A program made the position numbers and the translations under genes. Shown piece by piece: positions 24,514-32,941 of a DNA stretch of 63,262 nucleotides. Position 1 is the first letter of the stretch, and each line of letters starts with the position of its first letter. This DNA comes from JALYNX01 sp035292605 (GTDB lineage: Bacteria > Actinomycetota > Acidimicrobiia > Spongiisociales > ZC4RG35). Location: NCBI GenBank assembly GCA_035292605.1, contig DATDPT010000004.1:1-63262 (forward strand), in the 5' to 3' direction. Below the pieces are notes generated by a model. It saw nothing but the letters and a program-made list of their open reading frames with translations. It ran no database searches and was not told where the DNA came from.

Positions 24514-25778
24514 CCTTCCTCAATGTGGTCGAGATCGAGTCGGCCGTGATCGCACTTGCCTCTACCTATCCAACGCTCACCCAGCTGATCACGCTTCCAC
24601 ACAAAACGGTCGAGGGACGTACGAGTCATGCCCTTCGGATCGGAACCAGCTCCTGCAAATTGAGCGGAGTGCTGCTCGTGAGCGGCACCCACGCCAGGGA
24701 ATGGGGCGGTCCCGACATTCTCGTCAACCTCGCGACCGACCTGCTCGAGGCTTACATCGGGGGCTCGGGTCTCGTCTACGGCGGAACTTCGTTCTCCGAC
24801 ATTGACGTCGCAAAGATCGTTCAAAACGTCGATTTGATCGTCTTCCCCGATCTCAATCCCGATGGTCGACACTACAGCCAGACGGTCTTTGCCATGTGGC
24901 GCAAGAATCGCAACCCGGCCAGCAGCGGCGGCGTGGCGAGCAGGATCGGAGTGGATCTCAACCGCAACTATGACTTTTTGTGGGACTTTCCTACCGCATT
25001 CAAGCCTGCGGCGGTTACTTCCGGAACTCTTGCTTCGACAGACCCGGGCAGCGACTTGTTTCATGGAACGGCACCGTTTTCGGAGCCCGAGACCAAGAAT
25101 GTGAGGTGGCTGTTCGACAATTATTCGAAGCTCCGCCGATTCGTCGACCTTCACTCGTATAGCGGGACCATCCTTCACCCCTGGGGCGACGATGAGAACC
25201 AGACCACCACGCCCTCGATGAACTTCAAAAACCCGGCGTGGAATGGCCAGCGCGGCGTCGAAGGCGATGCCTATGCAGAGTTCATCGACAGCTCTGACCT
25301 CTCAGCGCTGCAATCCCTGGCTGATTCGACCAAGGCCGCCATTGCCGGTGTCCGCGGACAGTCATACACGGTGGCACAGTCGTTCCACCTGCCGGGCTGG
25401 GGGGCTCCCTACCCCACCTCGGGGGCCAGTGACGACTGGGCGTTCAGTCGTCACTATGGCGATCCTTCCAAGCCACTAGTTCTTGGCTACGTGATCGAGT
25501 TCAACAAGAACTGGGGGCAGTTCTTTCCGACTTGGGTGGAGATGGAGAAGATAATCCTCGATGTCGACGCCGGCCTGGTCAGATTCTGTCGGAATGCTGT
25601 CCCGACCTTCTATTGGTTTAGATGGTGCTGGTGGAAGGCCTGGTTGTGGGCCATTTGGAAGAAGGTCTTCCCGCCCGAGCTGTGGGGCCCGTATGGACCA
25701 TGGTCTCTGATCAAGAGAGTCCTCGATCGGGCCATAGCGCCTGTGATCAGGTTGATTAAGAAGGCTGGAGGACGGTAG
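24510..25778 (+). CDS. M14 zinc carboxypeptidase with Trp-rich C-terminal tail
   Basis: 422 residues. The zinc ligands are His61 and Glu64 in THAREW and His215 in VDLHSYS. NPDGR and the substrate-binding Arg in VDLNRNYDF follow the carboxypeptidase A order, and the catalytic Glu should be Glu330 in GYVIEFNKNW. No prodomain precedes the catalytic domain and there is no signal peptide. Residues 364-422 form an unusual tail with nine Trp and many basic residues (YWFRWCWWKAWLWAIWKK, then LIKRVLDRAIAPVIRLIKK), likely amphipathic and membrane-seeking. It is coupled to the upstream propeptide-like gene. Confidence 0.88.
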   Translation: MTFLNVVEIESAVIALASTYPTLTQLITLPHKTVEGRTSHALRIGTSSCKLSGVLLVSGTHAREWGGPDILVNLATDLLEAYIGGSGLVYGGTSFSDIDVAKIVQNVDLIVFPDLNPDGRHYSQTVFAMWRKNRNPASSGGVASRIGVDLNRNYDFLWDFPTAFKPAAVTSGTLASTDPGSDLFHGTAPFSEPETKNVRWLFDNYSKLRRFVDLHSYSGTILHPWGDDENQTTTPSMNFKNPAWNGQRGVEGDAYAEFIDSSDLSALQSLADSTKAAIAGVRGQSYTVAQSFHLPGWGAPYPTSGASDDWAFSRHYGDPSKPLVLGYVIEFNKNWGQFFPTWVEMEKIILDVDAGLVRFCRNAVPTFYWFRWCWWKAWLWAIWKKVFPPELWGPYGPWSLIKRVLDRAIAPVIRLIKKAGGR

Positions 25779-25888
25779 GCGAGACCTTGGAGTGGCCCTG
25801 GGTCCGATGTCCTTTTCCGAGGCCGGTCCGCCCCAACCTGTTCGCCTTCTAAGCACGTGTCGCTCGCCGGGGCCGGTAGATTCGGTCG

Positions 25889-27181
25889 ATGCCCACTCTC
25901 GAGGGTGCAGTAGCCGAGGCGCGCCGGCGTTACATCGAGGCCAACCCAAATAGTCGGGGCCTGGCCGGCCTGGCTTCGGAGGTGATGCCTGGCGGCAACA
26001 CCCGATCGGTTCTCCATTTCGACCCCTTCCCGTTCCGTGTGGAGTCGGTTGATGGTCCCTACCTGGTCGATGTCGACGGACATCGTTATCTGGATCTGCT
26101 CGGCAACTTCTCGGCAGGCCTCCTCGGGCACAGCCCGGTAGAGGTCCGCCGGGCGGTCTCGGCGGCGCTGGAGGGCGGCTGGACTTCGGGGGCGATGCGA
26201 ACGGCCGAGATCGATTACGCCTCTCTGGTCTGTCAACGCTTCCCTTCGATCGAGACGGTGCGTTTCACCAACTCGGGCACCGAGGCCAATCTGATGGCGA
26301 TAGCAACGGCCAAGCACTTCACGGGTCGTGAGTCGGTGGTGGCCTTCCATGAGGCGTATCACGGTGGGGTGCTCTTCTTCGGCGCGAGTGGTCGGCCCCT
26401 GCTCACGCCACATACTTGGGTGGTCACCGACTACAACGACCTCGACCAGGTGCGGGCGGTGTTCTCGAGGCAAGCGGGCGAGATCTCCTGTGTCATCGTG
26501 GAGCCGATGCTGGCTGCGTCTGGGTGCATCCCGGGAACGGCGGATTTCTTGGAAGGACTTCGTGAGATCACCGAGGAAGCCGGCAGCCTGCTGATCTTCG
26601 ATGAGGTGATGACCTCGAGACTCTCGCCTTCCGGCGCTCAAGGCGCATTAGGCATCAAGCCTGACCTGACCACCTTGGGCAAGTACATCGCCGGCGGGCT
26701 GTCGGTGGGTGCCTTTGGCGGGAGACGGGATGTGATGTCGGTATTCGATCCTGGGCACGGCACACCCCTGACCCATGGGGGAACTTTCAACAACAACGAG
26801 CTCTCGGTCGCCGCCGGCGTCGCGGTGCTCCGTGATGTCTTGACCGACGAGGTCGTCGAGTCGGTCAATGAGCGAGGCGACCACCTCCGAGTCGAGCTCA
26901 ACGATGTCTTCGACAGAACCGGAGTCGAGATGACCGTCACCGGTTGGGGCTCGTTGCTCACCTTCCACGGCACCAAAGGACCGGTGAAATCGCCATCGGA
27001 CCTGAACCCCGCGAACAAAGAACTCGAGGAGCTGCTCTTCTTCGATCTCTTGGAGAAAGGCTATTACCTGGCTCGTCGAGGCTTCATCGCACTCTCGGTC
27101 GACATAACCGATGAGCACGTGAATGGTTTCGTCGACGATGTCGAAGAGTGGGCGCAGCGGATCCGTCACCTGACCTTGTGA
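25889..27181 (+). CDS. Class III PLP aminotransferase, glutamate-1-semialdehyde aminomutase-like
   Basis: 430 residues of the class III (fold type I) family. MPGGNTRSVLHFDPFPF and RFTNSGTEANLMAIATAK follow the aminomutase/aminotransferase pattern, FHEAYHGG stacks on PLP, IFDEVMTSR holds the pyridine-binding Asp, and LTTLGKYIAGG carries the Schiff-base Lys. HemL-like sequence does not prove a role in haem synthesis: many relatives in this group act on other amino acids, and no haem genes are nearby. It starts at ATG 25889, 110 bases after the carboxypeptidase gene, and is probably a separate unit. Confidence 0.85.
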   Translation: MPTLEGAVAEARRRYIEANPNSRGLAGLASEVMPGGNTRSVLHFDPFPFRVESVDGPYLVDVDGHRYLDLLGNFSAGLLGHSPVEVRRAVSAALEGGWTSGAMRTAEIDYASLVCQRFPSIETVRFTNSGTEANLMAIATAKHFTGRESVVAFHEAYHGGVLFFGASGRPLLTPHTWVVTDYNDLDQVRAVFSRQAGEISCVIVEPMLAASGCIPGTADFLEGLREITEEAGSLLIFDEVMTSRLSPSGAQGALGIKPDLTTLGKYIAGGLSVGAFGGRRDVMSVFDPGHGTPLTHGGTFNNNELSVAAGVAVLRDVLTDEVVESVNERGDHLRVELNDVFDRTGVEMTVTGWGSLLTFHGTKGPVKSPSDLNPANKELEELLFFDLLEKGYYLARRGFIALSVDITDEHVNGFVDDVEEWAQRIRHLTL

Positions 27182-27282
27182 GGCACGTCACTGATCGTTG
27201 ATGGGTAATTCCCCCCATAGCTGCGTGTGGTCCAGAGACGTAGGCTTCGAAGCAGCGCCAGGAGGAGGAGGTACAAGAAAAG

Positions 27283-27870
27283 GTGTGGAACCCGACGGCT
27301 CCTGAGGGGATCAGCAATCCCTTCGACCAGATGCCCCCCAAGGAGAGCGACCTCTACCTCACAGTTGACGAGATCGACGGCAACCGGGTCCGTCTGGTGG
27401 TCTCGTCTTGGCCTTCGGTGGATTCCGAGAACCGGTTGCTGTTTCCGCTGGCTGAATCGGAGAGCGAGGAGCTGCTCGATGACCCCACCGACTTCGAGCT
27501 GATTGTCGACGGCGGTGACCTTCACTCCAAGGTGACCCAACACAGAACCAGCCACCGACAGCCCGCTCCTGACCGGCCGCTTCGGGTCGGCGATTCCTTC
27601 TGGTTTCGCCCGGGTGACCTCGAAGCGGCAGCCCCAATAGAGGAACTGGCGGGCGACCTGGTCGACGTCACCTATGCGGCGCGTAGCGAGGCAAAAGCGG
27701 CCATGGCCTGGGCGGTCACTGGATCCTCAGATACCCCTGCCAGCCTGATCACAGCCGGTGCCGAACTCGACGAGGAAGAGGGGCAGGAAGGGCCCGAGAC
27801 ACCTCAGCAAGAGTCAGGGGAGCCGGGACGGCCATCGGTCCCGGGCTCAGTGGCCAGCCCCAGCGTCTGA
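27283..27870 (+). CDS. Uncharacterised acidic protein paired with MBL-fold protein
   Basis: 195 residues, not recognised. The start is GTG 27283 with a strong AGGAGGAGG about 13 bases upstream. Residues about 15-140 look like a beta-rich domain (DLYLTVDEIDGNRVRLVVSS, FELIVDGGDL, VGDSFWFRPGDLE). The last 50 residues are low-complexity and acidic (ELDEEEGQEGPETPQQESGE). No signal peptide. Its stop is 3 bases before the start of the MBL-fold gene, so the pair is almost certainly co-translated and may act together. Confidence 0.65.
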   Translation: MWNPTAPEGISNPFDQMPPKESDLYLTVDEIDGNRVRLVVSSWPSVDSENRLLFPLAESESEELLDDPTDFELIVDGGDLHSKVTQHRTSHRQPAPDRPLRVGDSFWFRPGDLEAAAPIEELAGDLVDVTYAARSEAKAAMAWAVTGSSDTPASLITAGAELDEEEGQEGPETPQQESGEPGRPSVPGSVASPSV

Positions 27871-27873
27871 GCT

Positions 27874-28992
27874 ATGAGCGACATCCCCGCCAACCAACTG
27901 GCAGCCGACAACTTCGTCGCATCACTCGGGGCCGACTCCTGGGCCTACTTCTTGTGCAACGTCGGTGACGGCGACGCCCAACTGGTCCTGTTGCCCGAGG
28001 AGAACGGCAAGCGGCGCGTGATCGTGGTCGATGCCTACACCGACAAGGTGATCAGACTCATCTCGGAGTTGACCAACCAGGGTCTGCTCGATGGCCAAGG
28101 AGACATCGCGCTGGTGGTTGCCACCCATCCCCATCAGGACCACATCAGCAATATGCCGAATCTACTCCGCACCCACGGATCCCGAATCCTCGAGTTCTGG
28201 GACCCTGGCTACTACCACCCGATCTCGGCTTACACCACCCTGATGAAGGAACTGCAGGACCGACGGGCCACGATCATCTATGCCCAGCCCACCGCCGGTC
28301 TGCGGCGATGGATCAGCGGGACTCTGGTCACTGTCCTCTCGCCTGCGGTCGGCCTCCGCAACAGATTCGACTCCTACGGGACCGAGATCAACGATTCGTC
28401 GATCTCGTTGCGGATCGCCCATCCGGCGACCCGGGCGACAACCCGCGACAATCAGGGTCGTCTTCAGGAAGTCGGCGGGGGTTCTTCGAGCCTCATTCTC
28501 GGTGGCGACGCCCAGACCCTGTCCTGGTCATACGTGATGGTCGACTTCCCCTACCTTCCTTCATCGAATAGCGAAGCCGCCAAAGCGATCGCCGCGGCCA
28601 CAGGTACCAAGGATCTGCTCAACACGGACGTGGTCAAGGTCTCTCATCACGGCTCCAAGCGGGGGGTGAACCTCGAACTGATGGAGCGATTCTCGGCGTC
28701 GATCGTGTTGGTTTCGAGCAGACCCCGGGATGCGAGTACCCACGGCTTCCCCCACCTGCTCACCCAGGAAGTGATCCGAGAGGTCAAAGAGCCGGTCGCC
28801 ACCAGCCCGCAACCGGCTCAGCGTCGAAACGATTGGGAGCATCAGGTCTACTACACCCACGATCTCGACGATCAGGGCGCCATGTTGGGAACTATCGGGA
28901 TCGTGTTCCGGGGCGACCAACGTCAGCTGTGGCGTTTCGGAGACGACCGTCTGCAACCGATAGCGCTGGCCAACGCCCGCAGGAGGATCTGA
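27874..28992 (+). CDS. ComEC/Rec2-like metallo-beta-lactamase-fold hydrolase, stand-alone
   Basis: 372 residues. The fold opens with FLCNVGDGDAQLVLL, as in ComEC C-terminal domains. The metal motif THPHQDH supplies His85, His87, Asp89 and His90; LILGGDAQ near residue 210 and VKVSHHGS near 258 complete the binuclear site. Members of this branch that lack the membrane channel are often nucleases or phosphodiesterases, but the substrate is unknown here. There is no signal peptide. It is tightly linked to the preceding acidic protein and convergent with the DUF4389 gene. Confidence 0.82.
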   Translation: MSDIPANQLAADNFVASLGADSWAYFLCNVGDGDAQLVLLPEENGKRRVIVVDAYTDKVIRLISELTNQGLLDGQGDIALVVATHPHQDHISNMPNLLRTHGSRILEFWDPGYYHPISAYTTLMKELQDRRATIIYAQPTAGLRRWISGTLVTVLSPAVGLRNRFDSYGTEINDSSISLRIAHPATRATTRDNQGRLQEVGGGSSSLILGGDAQTLSWSYVMVDFPYLPSSNSEAAKAIAAATGTKDLLNTDVVKVSHHGSKRGVNLELMERFSASIVLVSSRPRDASTHGFPHLLTQEVIREVKEPVATSPQPAQRRNDWEHQVYYTHDLDDQGAMLGTIGIVFRGDQRQLWRFGDDRLQPIALANARRRI

Positions 28993-29011
28993 TCCAGGCT
29001 TCTCTGGGTGG

Positions 29012-30403
29012 CTACCCGGCGGAGGGCGGCGGAGGGGGTGTCGGCTCGGGGTCTGAGCCGCCGGTGTCGAGCCGGAACGGCGGGTACTCGTCCCGCATCA
29101 AAGTGGCGTAGGCCAGCACCCGGTACACCCATCGGTTGAGACCCATGATCAGATCGAATAGCCCCTGGGGGTAGCGCCCGGTGAAGGTCAGCACCACGGC
29201 TGCGATCAGCACCAAGATCCCGATCAGCCCGCCGCCGATCTGGAGGACCCCATCTCCGGTCCCCTCGAGCTCGGTGTTCGACCAGACCAGGCCACTGGTG
29301 AACAGCCCGATGATCAGATAGTGGGGTATGGCCAGCAGCCACCACTTCACCAGAACCAGCCCACGGGAGAGCCGTTCGGGGTAGGCAACGTCGAAGCGAG
29401 CCGGGTAGTCGACGTCCGCCAGCGTGAACGGGGGATACTGATCGGTGCCGAGCGCGCTGTAGGAGTAGTAGGTCACTCTCCACGTCCAGCGCATCACCCC
29501 GACGTTGAAATCGAAGATGGCCCTCGGGTAGCGACCGGTGAACAAGATGGCGAACCACGCCACCACGGTGAGCAACGCAAACCCAATCCAGAGGAAACCG
29601 ACGATGAGGTAATGGGGGAGGGCCAGGGCCCACTTGATGAGCCACAGCCAACGGCTCAGTTCCGGGTCGAGCCGGCCCTCGAGACGGACCGGATACTGAC
29701 CGAAGCCCTCACCGGCGGGCGAGGCCATCGGTGCGTGCTCTCCACCGCCTGCGACCCCGACCACGATGAGCACGGCGGCGATCACGGTGAGGATCAACCC
29801 GCCGACGATCAGTGCTGTGGCGATCGGGACCAACAGGTCGGTCTTGGCGGCCGCGGATGCATTCACTGCCACACTCGACGAGGCGTCGGCGTTCATGACC
29901 ACCACCGCCCATCGGCCCTGCTCCAAGTCGAAGGTGAGAACCTGAGTGCCCGCTCCCTCGACCGAGGCTGCCCAGAATCCCTGGTCTCCCGGGGGAGTCG
30001 GTGTGTCCTCTCCGGGGACATCCCGGTAGGTGACGTCGTCAGGGTCGGATCTGAACCGGACCACCTCGGAGTGGGCGACGCCGTCGAGATAGTCGTCGAC
30101 TTCGGTCTCCGGGCCGATCCCGATGAAGACCGAGGTGTCGGGATCGCTCTCGACTTCCAACCTGATCTCGGCCAAGCGGCCGGAGGGAAACCAATCCCCG
30201 GGCTGGGAGCCCAAATCGATCTCATCCGAGGTCAGTGCGTAGGACTCGGTGAAGAGAGTCGCACGGCTGGTCTCGAAGAAGCCGTCGGCTGTTCTCTGGG
30301 TCTGATTGGCCCAGAGGAGGACGATCCCTCCGAATACGATCGCCAGCCCGACAAGACCCACCAGGATCCCGACGATCAGTGATGCGATCTTCCCCGTTCT
30401 CAT
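29012..30403 (-). CDS. DUF4389 membrane protein
   Basis: 463 residues. An N-terminal helix (IASLIVGILVGLVGLAIVFG) is followed by an extracytoplasmic beta domain to about residue 185 (EIRLEVESDPDTSVFIGIG), a second helix pair (LLVPIATALIVGGLILTVIA), then two DUF4389 units. Each unit has an amphipathic SRWLWLIKW or SRGLVLVKWW start, two membrane helices, and a FTGRYP motif (FTGRYPRAIFDF, FTGRYPQGLFDL). The C terminus is proline-rich. The family is common in Actinomycetota and has no known function. Divergent from the TPM-like gene. Confidence 0.85.
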   Translation of the reverse strand: MRTGKIASLIVGILVGLVGLAIVFGGIVLLWANQTQRTADGFFETSRATLFTESYALTSDEIDLGSQPGDWFPSGRLAEIRLEVESDPDTSVFIGIGPETEVDDYLDGVAHSEVVRFRSDPDDVTYRDVPGEDTPTPPGDQGFWAASVEGAGTQVLTFDLEQGRWAVVVMNADASSSVAVNASAAAKTDLLVPIATALIVGGLILTVIAAVLIVVGVAGGGEHAPMASPAGEGFGQYPVRLEGRLDPELSRWLWLIKWALALPHYLIVGFLWIGFALLTVVAWFAILFTGRYPRAIFDFNVGVMRWTWRVTYYSYSALGTDQYPPFTLADVDYPARFDVAYPERLSRGLVLVKWWLLAIPHYLIIGLFTSGLVWSNTELEGTGDGVLQIGGGLIGILVLIAAVVLTFTGRYPQGLFDLIMGLNRWVYRVLAYATLMRDEYPPFRLDTGGSDPEPTPPPPPSAG

Positions 30404-30572
30404 ATCAGCCGATCCGGGCCTGCGAGGGTGTCCATCAGGGTGAACCTACCCGATCGTCCCGGATCAGTGCGGACCGTGGTTGCCGGTTCTTTCCACGGTG
30501 GAATGTCTGTCGGGGACTCCCGATAACGACCCTAGAACCTGAGTTCGGGCCCGTCGCTACCCTCAGTGTTGG

Positions 30573-31691
30573 ATGAGACGCCTCCTCGTCGCCGTCAGCC
30601 TCCTCCTCATGGCTGCCACGCCAAATCAGGTCGTGCTCGAATTGGAGACCAACGGCTACTACATCGAGCCCGGGTCGACTGCCAGTGAGCAGGTAGTCAG
30701 TGGTGCGGTGTTCGAGGCACGCTCGGACGGCGGTCGGCTCTATCTGGTGGTTCTCTCCGGGGAGCCTGGGGGCGGGGCCACCACTTTTTCCGACTCGGTA
30801 CTCGACCAACTGGGAACCGGTTACGTGGTGACGGTCGCCCCGGAGACAGTCGGCTTCGCCGGCGATGGCTCGTTCTGGAGCGAGGACGAGATGAACGCCG
30901 CCATCGACGCCTCACTGGACGGGGGGAGCGACGACCAGGTGGTCCAGTTGTTCATCGCCGAGCTGACCGGCACCAGCGTTGCCCCGTCGCCCGGCGAAGA
31001 GGAAGTTGGGGGAGGGGGATCGGGGTGGGTCTGGCTGCTGCTGCTCGGTGGTGGTGCCCTGCTGGTGATGGGGCTGATGAGGGGCAACTCCAAGAAGCGG
31101 GCCGAGCTGGCGACGGGCGGGCTGGAGAAGGTGAAGACGATGGCCAAGGAGAAGCTGGCCCACATCGCCAACGACATCATCGAGATGGAAGACGAGGTGG
31201 AGCTCTCGGACAATCCTGACGTCAAGGCTCACTATCAGAGGGCCTCTACCACCTACACCCAGGTCCTGGCCCGAACCGAGGCCACCCCGAGCGCACAGGA
31301 GATGATCGAGGTGATCCGGGACCTGGATTCGGCTATCTGGGAGCTCGATGCCGCCGAGGCACTGCTCGACGGCAAGCCCGTTCCCGAGAAGCCGAAGCCA
31401 CCCGAGCCCAAGCCGCCCCCGCTCAACGTGCCGGAGCCGGCGCCCCAACCGGACACCACCCCGGACGAGGGCTACGGAAGGAGATCGCAACGACAGAGCT
31501 CATACGCCGGCAACGATCTGATGACTGCCCTGTGGGCGGTCCTGGCGATGACAGGTCGGGGAGGGGGATGGGGCGGGACACCCGGAGGCTTCGGGGGCCC
31601 GATGAGAGGCGGAGGTTTGGGGCGGATGCTGGGCGGAGGGATGCGGGGCGGAGGCTTGGGGCGGATGCGGGGCGGCGGGCGCCGGCGCTGA
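30573..31691 (+). CDS. TPM-domain-like secreted/membrane protein with Gly/Arg/Met repeats
   Basis: 372 residues. A signal peptide (RRLLVAVSLLLMAATP) is followed by a TPM-like extracytoplasmic domain (residues about 20-140), a Gly-rich hinge, one membrane helix (WVWLLLLGGGALLVMGLM), and a charged helical cytoplasmic part, likely coiled coil (residues about 175-270). A Pro-rich stretch and a Gly/Arg-rich end with two copies of MRGGGLGRM(L/R)GGG close the protein. TPM domains occur in envelope-quality proteins. PspA follows 64 bases downstream on the same strand, suggesting a joint envelope-stress role. Confidence 0.7.
   Translation: MRRLLVAVSLLLMAATPNQVVLELETNGYYIEPGSTASEQVVSGAVFEARSDGGRLYLVVLSGEPGGGATTFSDSVLDQLGTGYVVTVAPETVGFAGDGSFWSEDEMNAAIDASLDGGSDDQVVQLFIAELTGTSVAPSPGEEEVGGGGSGWVWLLLLGGGALLVMGLMRGNSKKRAELATGGLEKVKTMAKEKLAHIANDIIEMEDEVELSDNPDVKAHYQRASTTYTQVLARTEATPSAQEMIEVIRDLDSAIWELDAAEALLDGKPVPEKPKPPEPKPPPLNVPEPAPQPDTTPDEGYGRRSQRQSSYAGNDLMTALWAVLAMTGRGGGWGGTPGGFGGPMRGGGLGRMLGGGMRGGGLGRMRGGGRRR
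31602..31679 (+). repeat. Two 39-bp tandem repeats at the 3' end of the TPM-like gene
   Basis: Units 31602-31640 and 31641-31679 encode MRGGGLGRMLGGG and MRGGGLGRMRGGG, directly before the terminal RRR and stop. Confidence 0.9.
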
Positions 31692-31755
31692 CCCCCGGCC
31701 GGTCCCGCTCACCGAGGCCTACACTCGCCCCACCGATTCCCAAAGGAGACTGAAG

Positions 31756-32466
31756 ATGTTCAAGCGCTTGTGGGCCTACATTCGGTCCTGGTTCAGAGCA
31801 ACGGCCGAGAGCGCCATGGACCCCGAGATCGAGATCCAGTCTGCGATCGATGAGGCGAGAAGACGCGACCAGGACCTGAGAAACCAGGCCGCCAAAGTGA
31901 TCGCCCACAAGACCCAACTCCAGAGTCAGATCGAACGAGCGGCGGGCGATGTTGGCGAAGGGCGCGAGATGGCGAAACAGGCGTTGCTCAAGTCGGATGA
32001 GGCCAAGAAGGCCGGGGATGAGGCCGCAGTCACCAAGTGGAACCAGACCGCCCAGTCGCTGGCGATGAAGCTGCAGGCTTCGGAGAACAACCTCGCCTCG
32101 CTGAAGCAGCAGTACGAGACCGCCGTCGGCCAGGCCGAGACCGCCAAGGAAGCTGTCCAGACCAATGCCATGAACCTCCAGGAGCTATCGGCGAAGCGGA
32201 TGGAGATGCTGGGCTCGCTGCAGCAGGCCAAGATGCAGGAGTCGGTCAACGCTGCCGTGGAGGCCATGTCCGGTGGCGTCACCGACGAGTTGCCCAGCCT
32301 CGATCAGGTGGAGTCGAAGATCGAGCAGCGAAAGGCGGAGGCCATGGCCAAAGCGGAGTTGCGAGAGGCGACCCCGGAGGGGGCGGAGGCCGAGCTTCGA
32401 AGGGCTATCAACACGACCGAAGCCGACGCCAAGCTCGACGAGCTCAGAGCGGAATTGGGTCTGTAG
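31756..32466 (+). CDS. pspA: PspA/IM30-family envelope stress protein
   Basis: 236 residues, almost entirely alpha-helical coiled coil as in the PspA/ESCRT-III family. The N-terminal amphipathic helix (MFKRLWAYIRSWFRATAESA) binds membranes, followed by PEIEIQSAIDEARRRDQDL, the long hairpin of residues 30-150 and a C-terminal ELR-AT-EGAEAELRR segment. It should polymerise on stressed inner membranes. AAAGGAG lies 7 bases upstream of the ATG. It probably shares a transcript with the TPM-like protein; no PspB/C or PspF homologues are near. Confidence 0.9.
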   Translation: MFKRLWAYIRSWFRATAESAMDPEIEIQSAIDEARRRDQDLRNQAAKVIAHKTQLQSQIERAAGDVGEGREMAKQALLKSDEAKKAGDEAAVTKWNQTAQSLAMKLQASENNLASLKQQYETAVGQAETAKEAVQTNAMNLQELSAKRMEMLGSLQQAKMQESVNAAVEAMSGGVTDELPSLDQVESKIEQRKAEAMAKAELREATPEGAEAELRRAINTTEADAKLDELRAELGL

Positions 32467-32531
32467 GGCTGAGCGGGCTCTATCCCTAGCCGTGTCCCGG
32501 TTCTAAACAGTCGTGAGTGGTGCAGTTCGTA

Positions 32532-32565
32532 AGTGTATTGACTAACGTTCGTTATTGAATACACT
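32532..32565 (+). promoter_or_regulatory. Leaderless promoter with flanking inverted repeat for the XRE gene
   Basis: -35 TTGACT (32538-32543), 16-nt spacer, -10 TACACT (32560-32565), then 7 bases to GTG 32573, so the mRNA should start at the codon. A perfect 8-bp inverted repeat AGTGTATT/AATACACT (32532-32539 and 32558-32565) overlaps both promoter elements, and an AACGTT palindrome lies between them. This suits autorepression by the XRE protein. The region is strikingly AT-rich for this genome. Confidence 0.7.
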
Positions 32566-32572
32566 AACAACC

Positions 32573-32941
32573 GTGAGCTACTTCAACGGTGCCAGACTGC
32601 GACAGATCCGTCACCTGAAGCGACTGTCCTTGAGCGACGTCTCGATGCGGACCGGGGTCAGCAGATCCCAGATCTCATTGATCGAGAATGGCAAGGCGGA
32701 TCCGCGGATCTCGACTCTGGTGAAGATCCTCGCGTGCTATGACAGTCGCCTCGCCGATCTCGAGCCCAATCCGCTCGAAGTGGTCTCCGTCGCCGAGGTT
32801 ATGGCGGGAGCAGCGCGGGGAGCCCAACTACTCGAGGCCGTGGGGCTGGGGCCCTCCGACCCCCAAGCCAGGCTCGATTGGAAAGAGCAGCGCAGGATCG
32901 ACGTTGGCATCGAACGCGCTGCACTGGCGACCAGGAGTTGA
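32573..32941 (+). CDS. XRE-family helix-turn-helix regulator, probable antitoxin
   Basis: 122 residues from GTG 32573 (an in-frame TTG at 32555 lies inside the promoter). Residues about 5-62 are an XRE domain: GARLRQIRHLKRLSLSDVS, TGVSRSQISLIENGKADPR, STLVKILACYD. The C-terminal half (VVSVAEVMAGAARGAQLLEA, ARLDWKEQRRIDVGIERAAL) may bind the partner. Its stop overlaps or abuts the start of a nucleotidyltransferase-fold gene, the arrangement of AbiE-type and MNT-type modules in which the HTH protein represses the operon. Confidence 0.85.
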   Translation: MSYFNGARLRQIRHLKRLSLSDVSMRTGVSRSQISLIENGKADPRISTLVKILACYDSRLADLEPNPLEVVSVAEVMAGAARGAQLLEAVGLGPSDPQARLDWKEQRRIDVGIERAALATRS

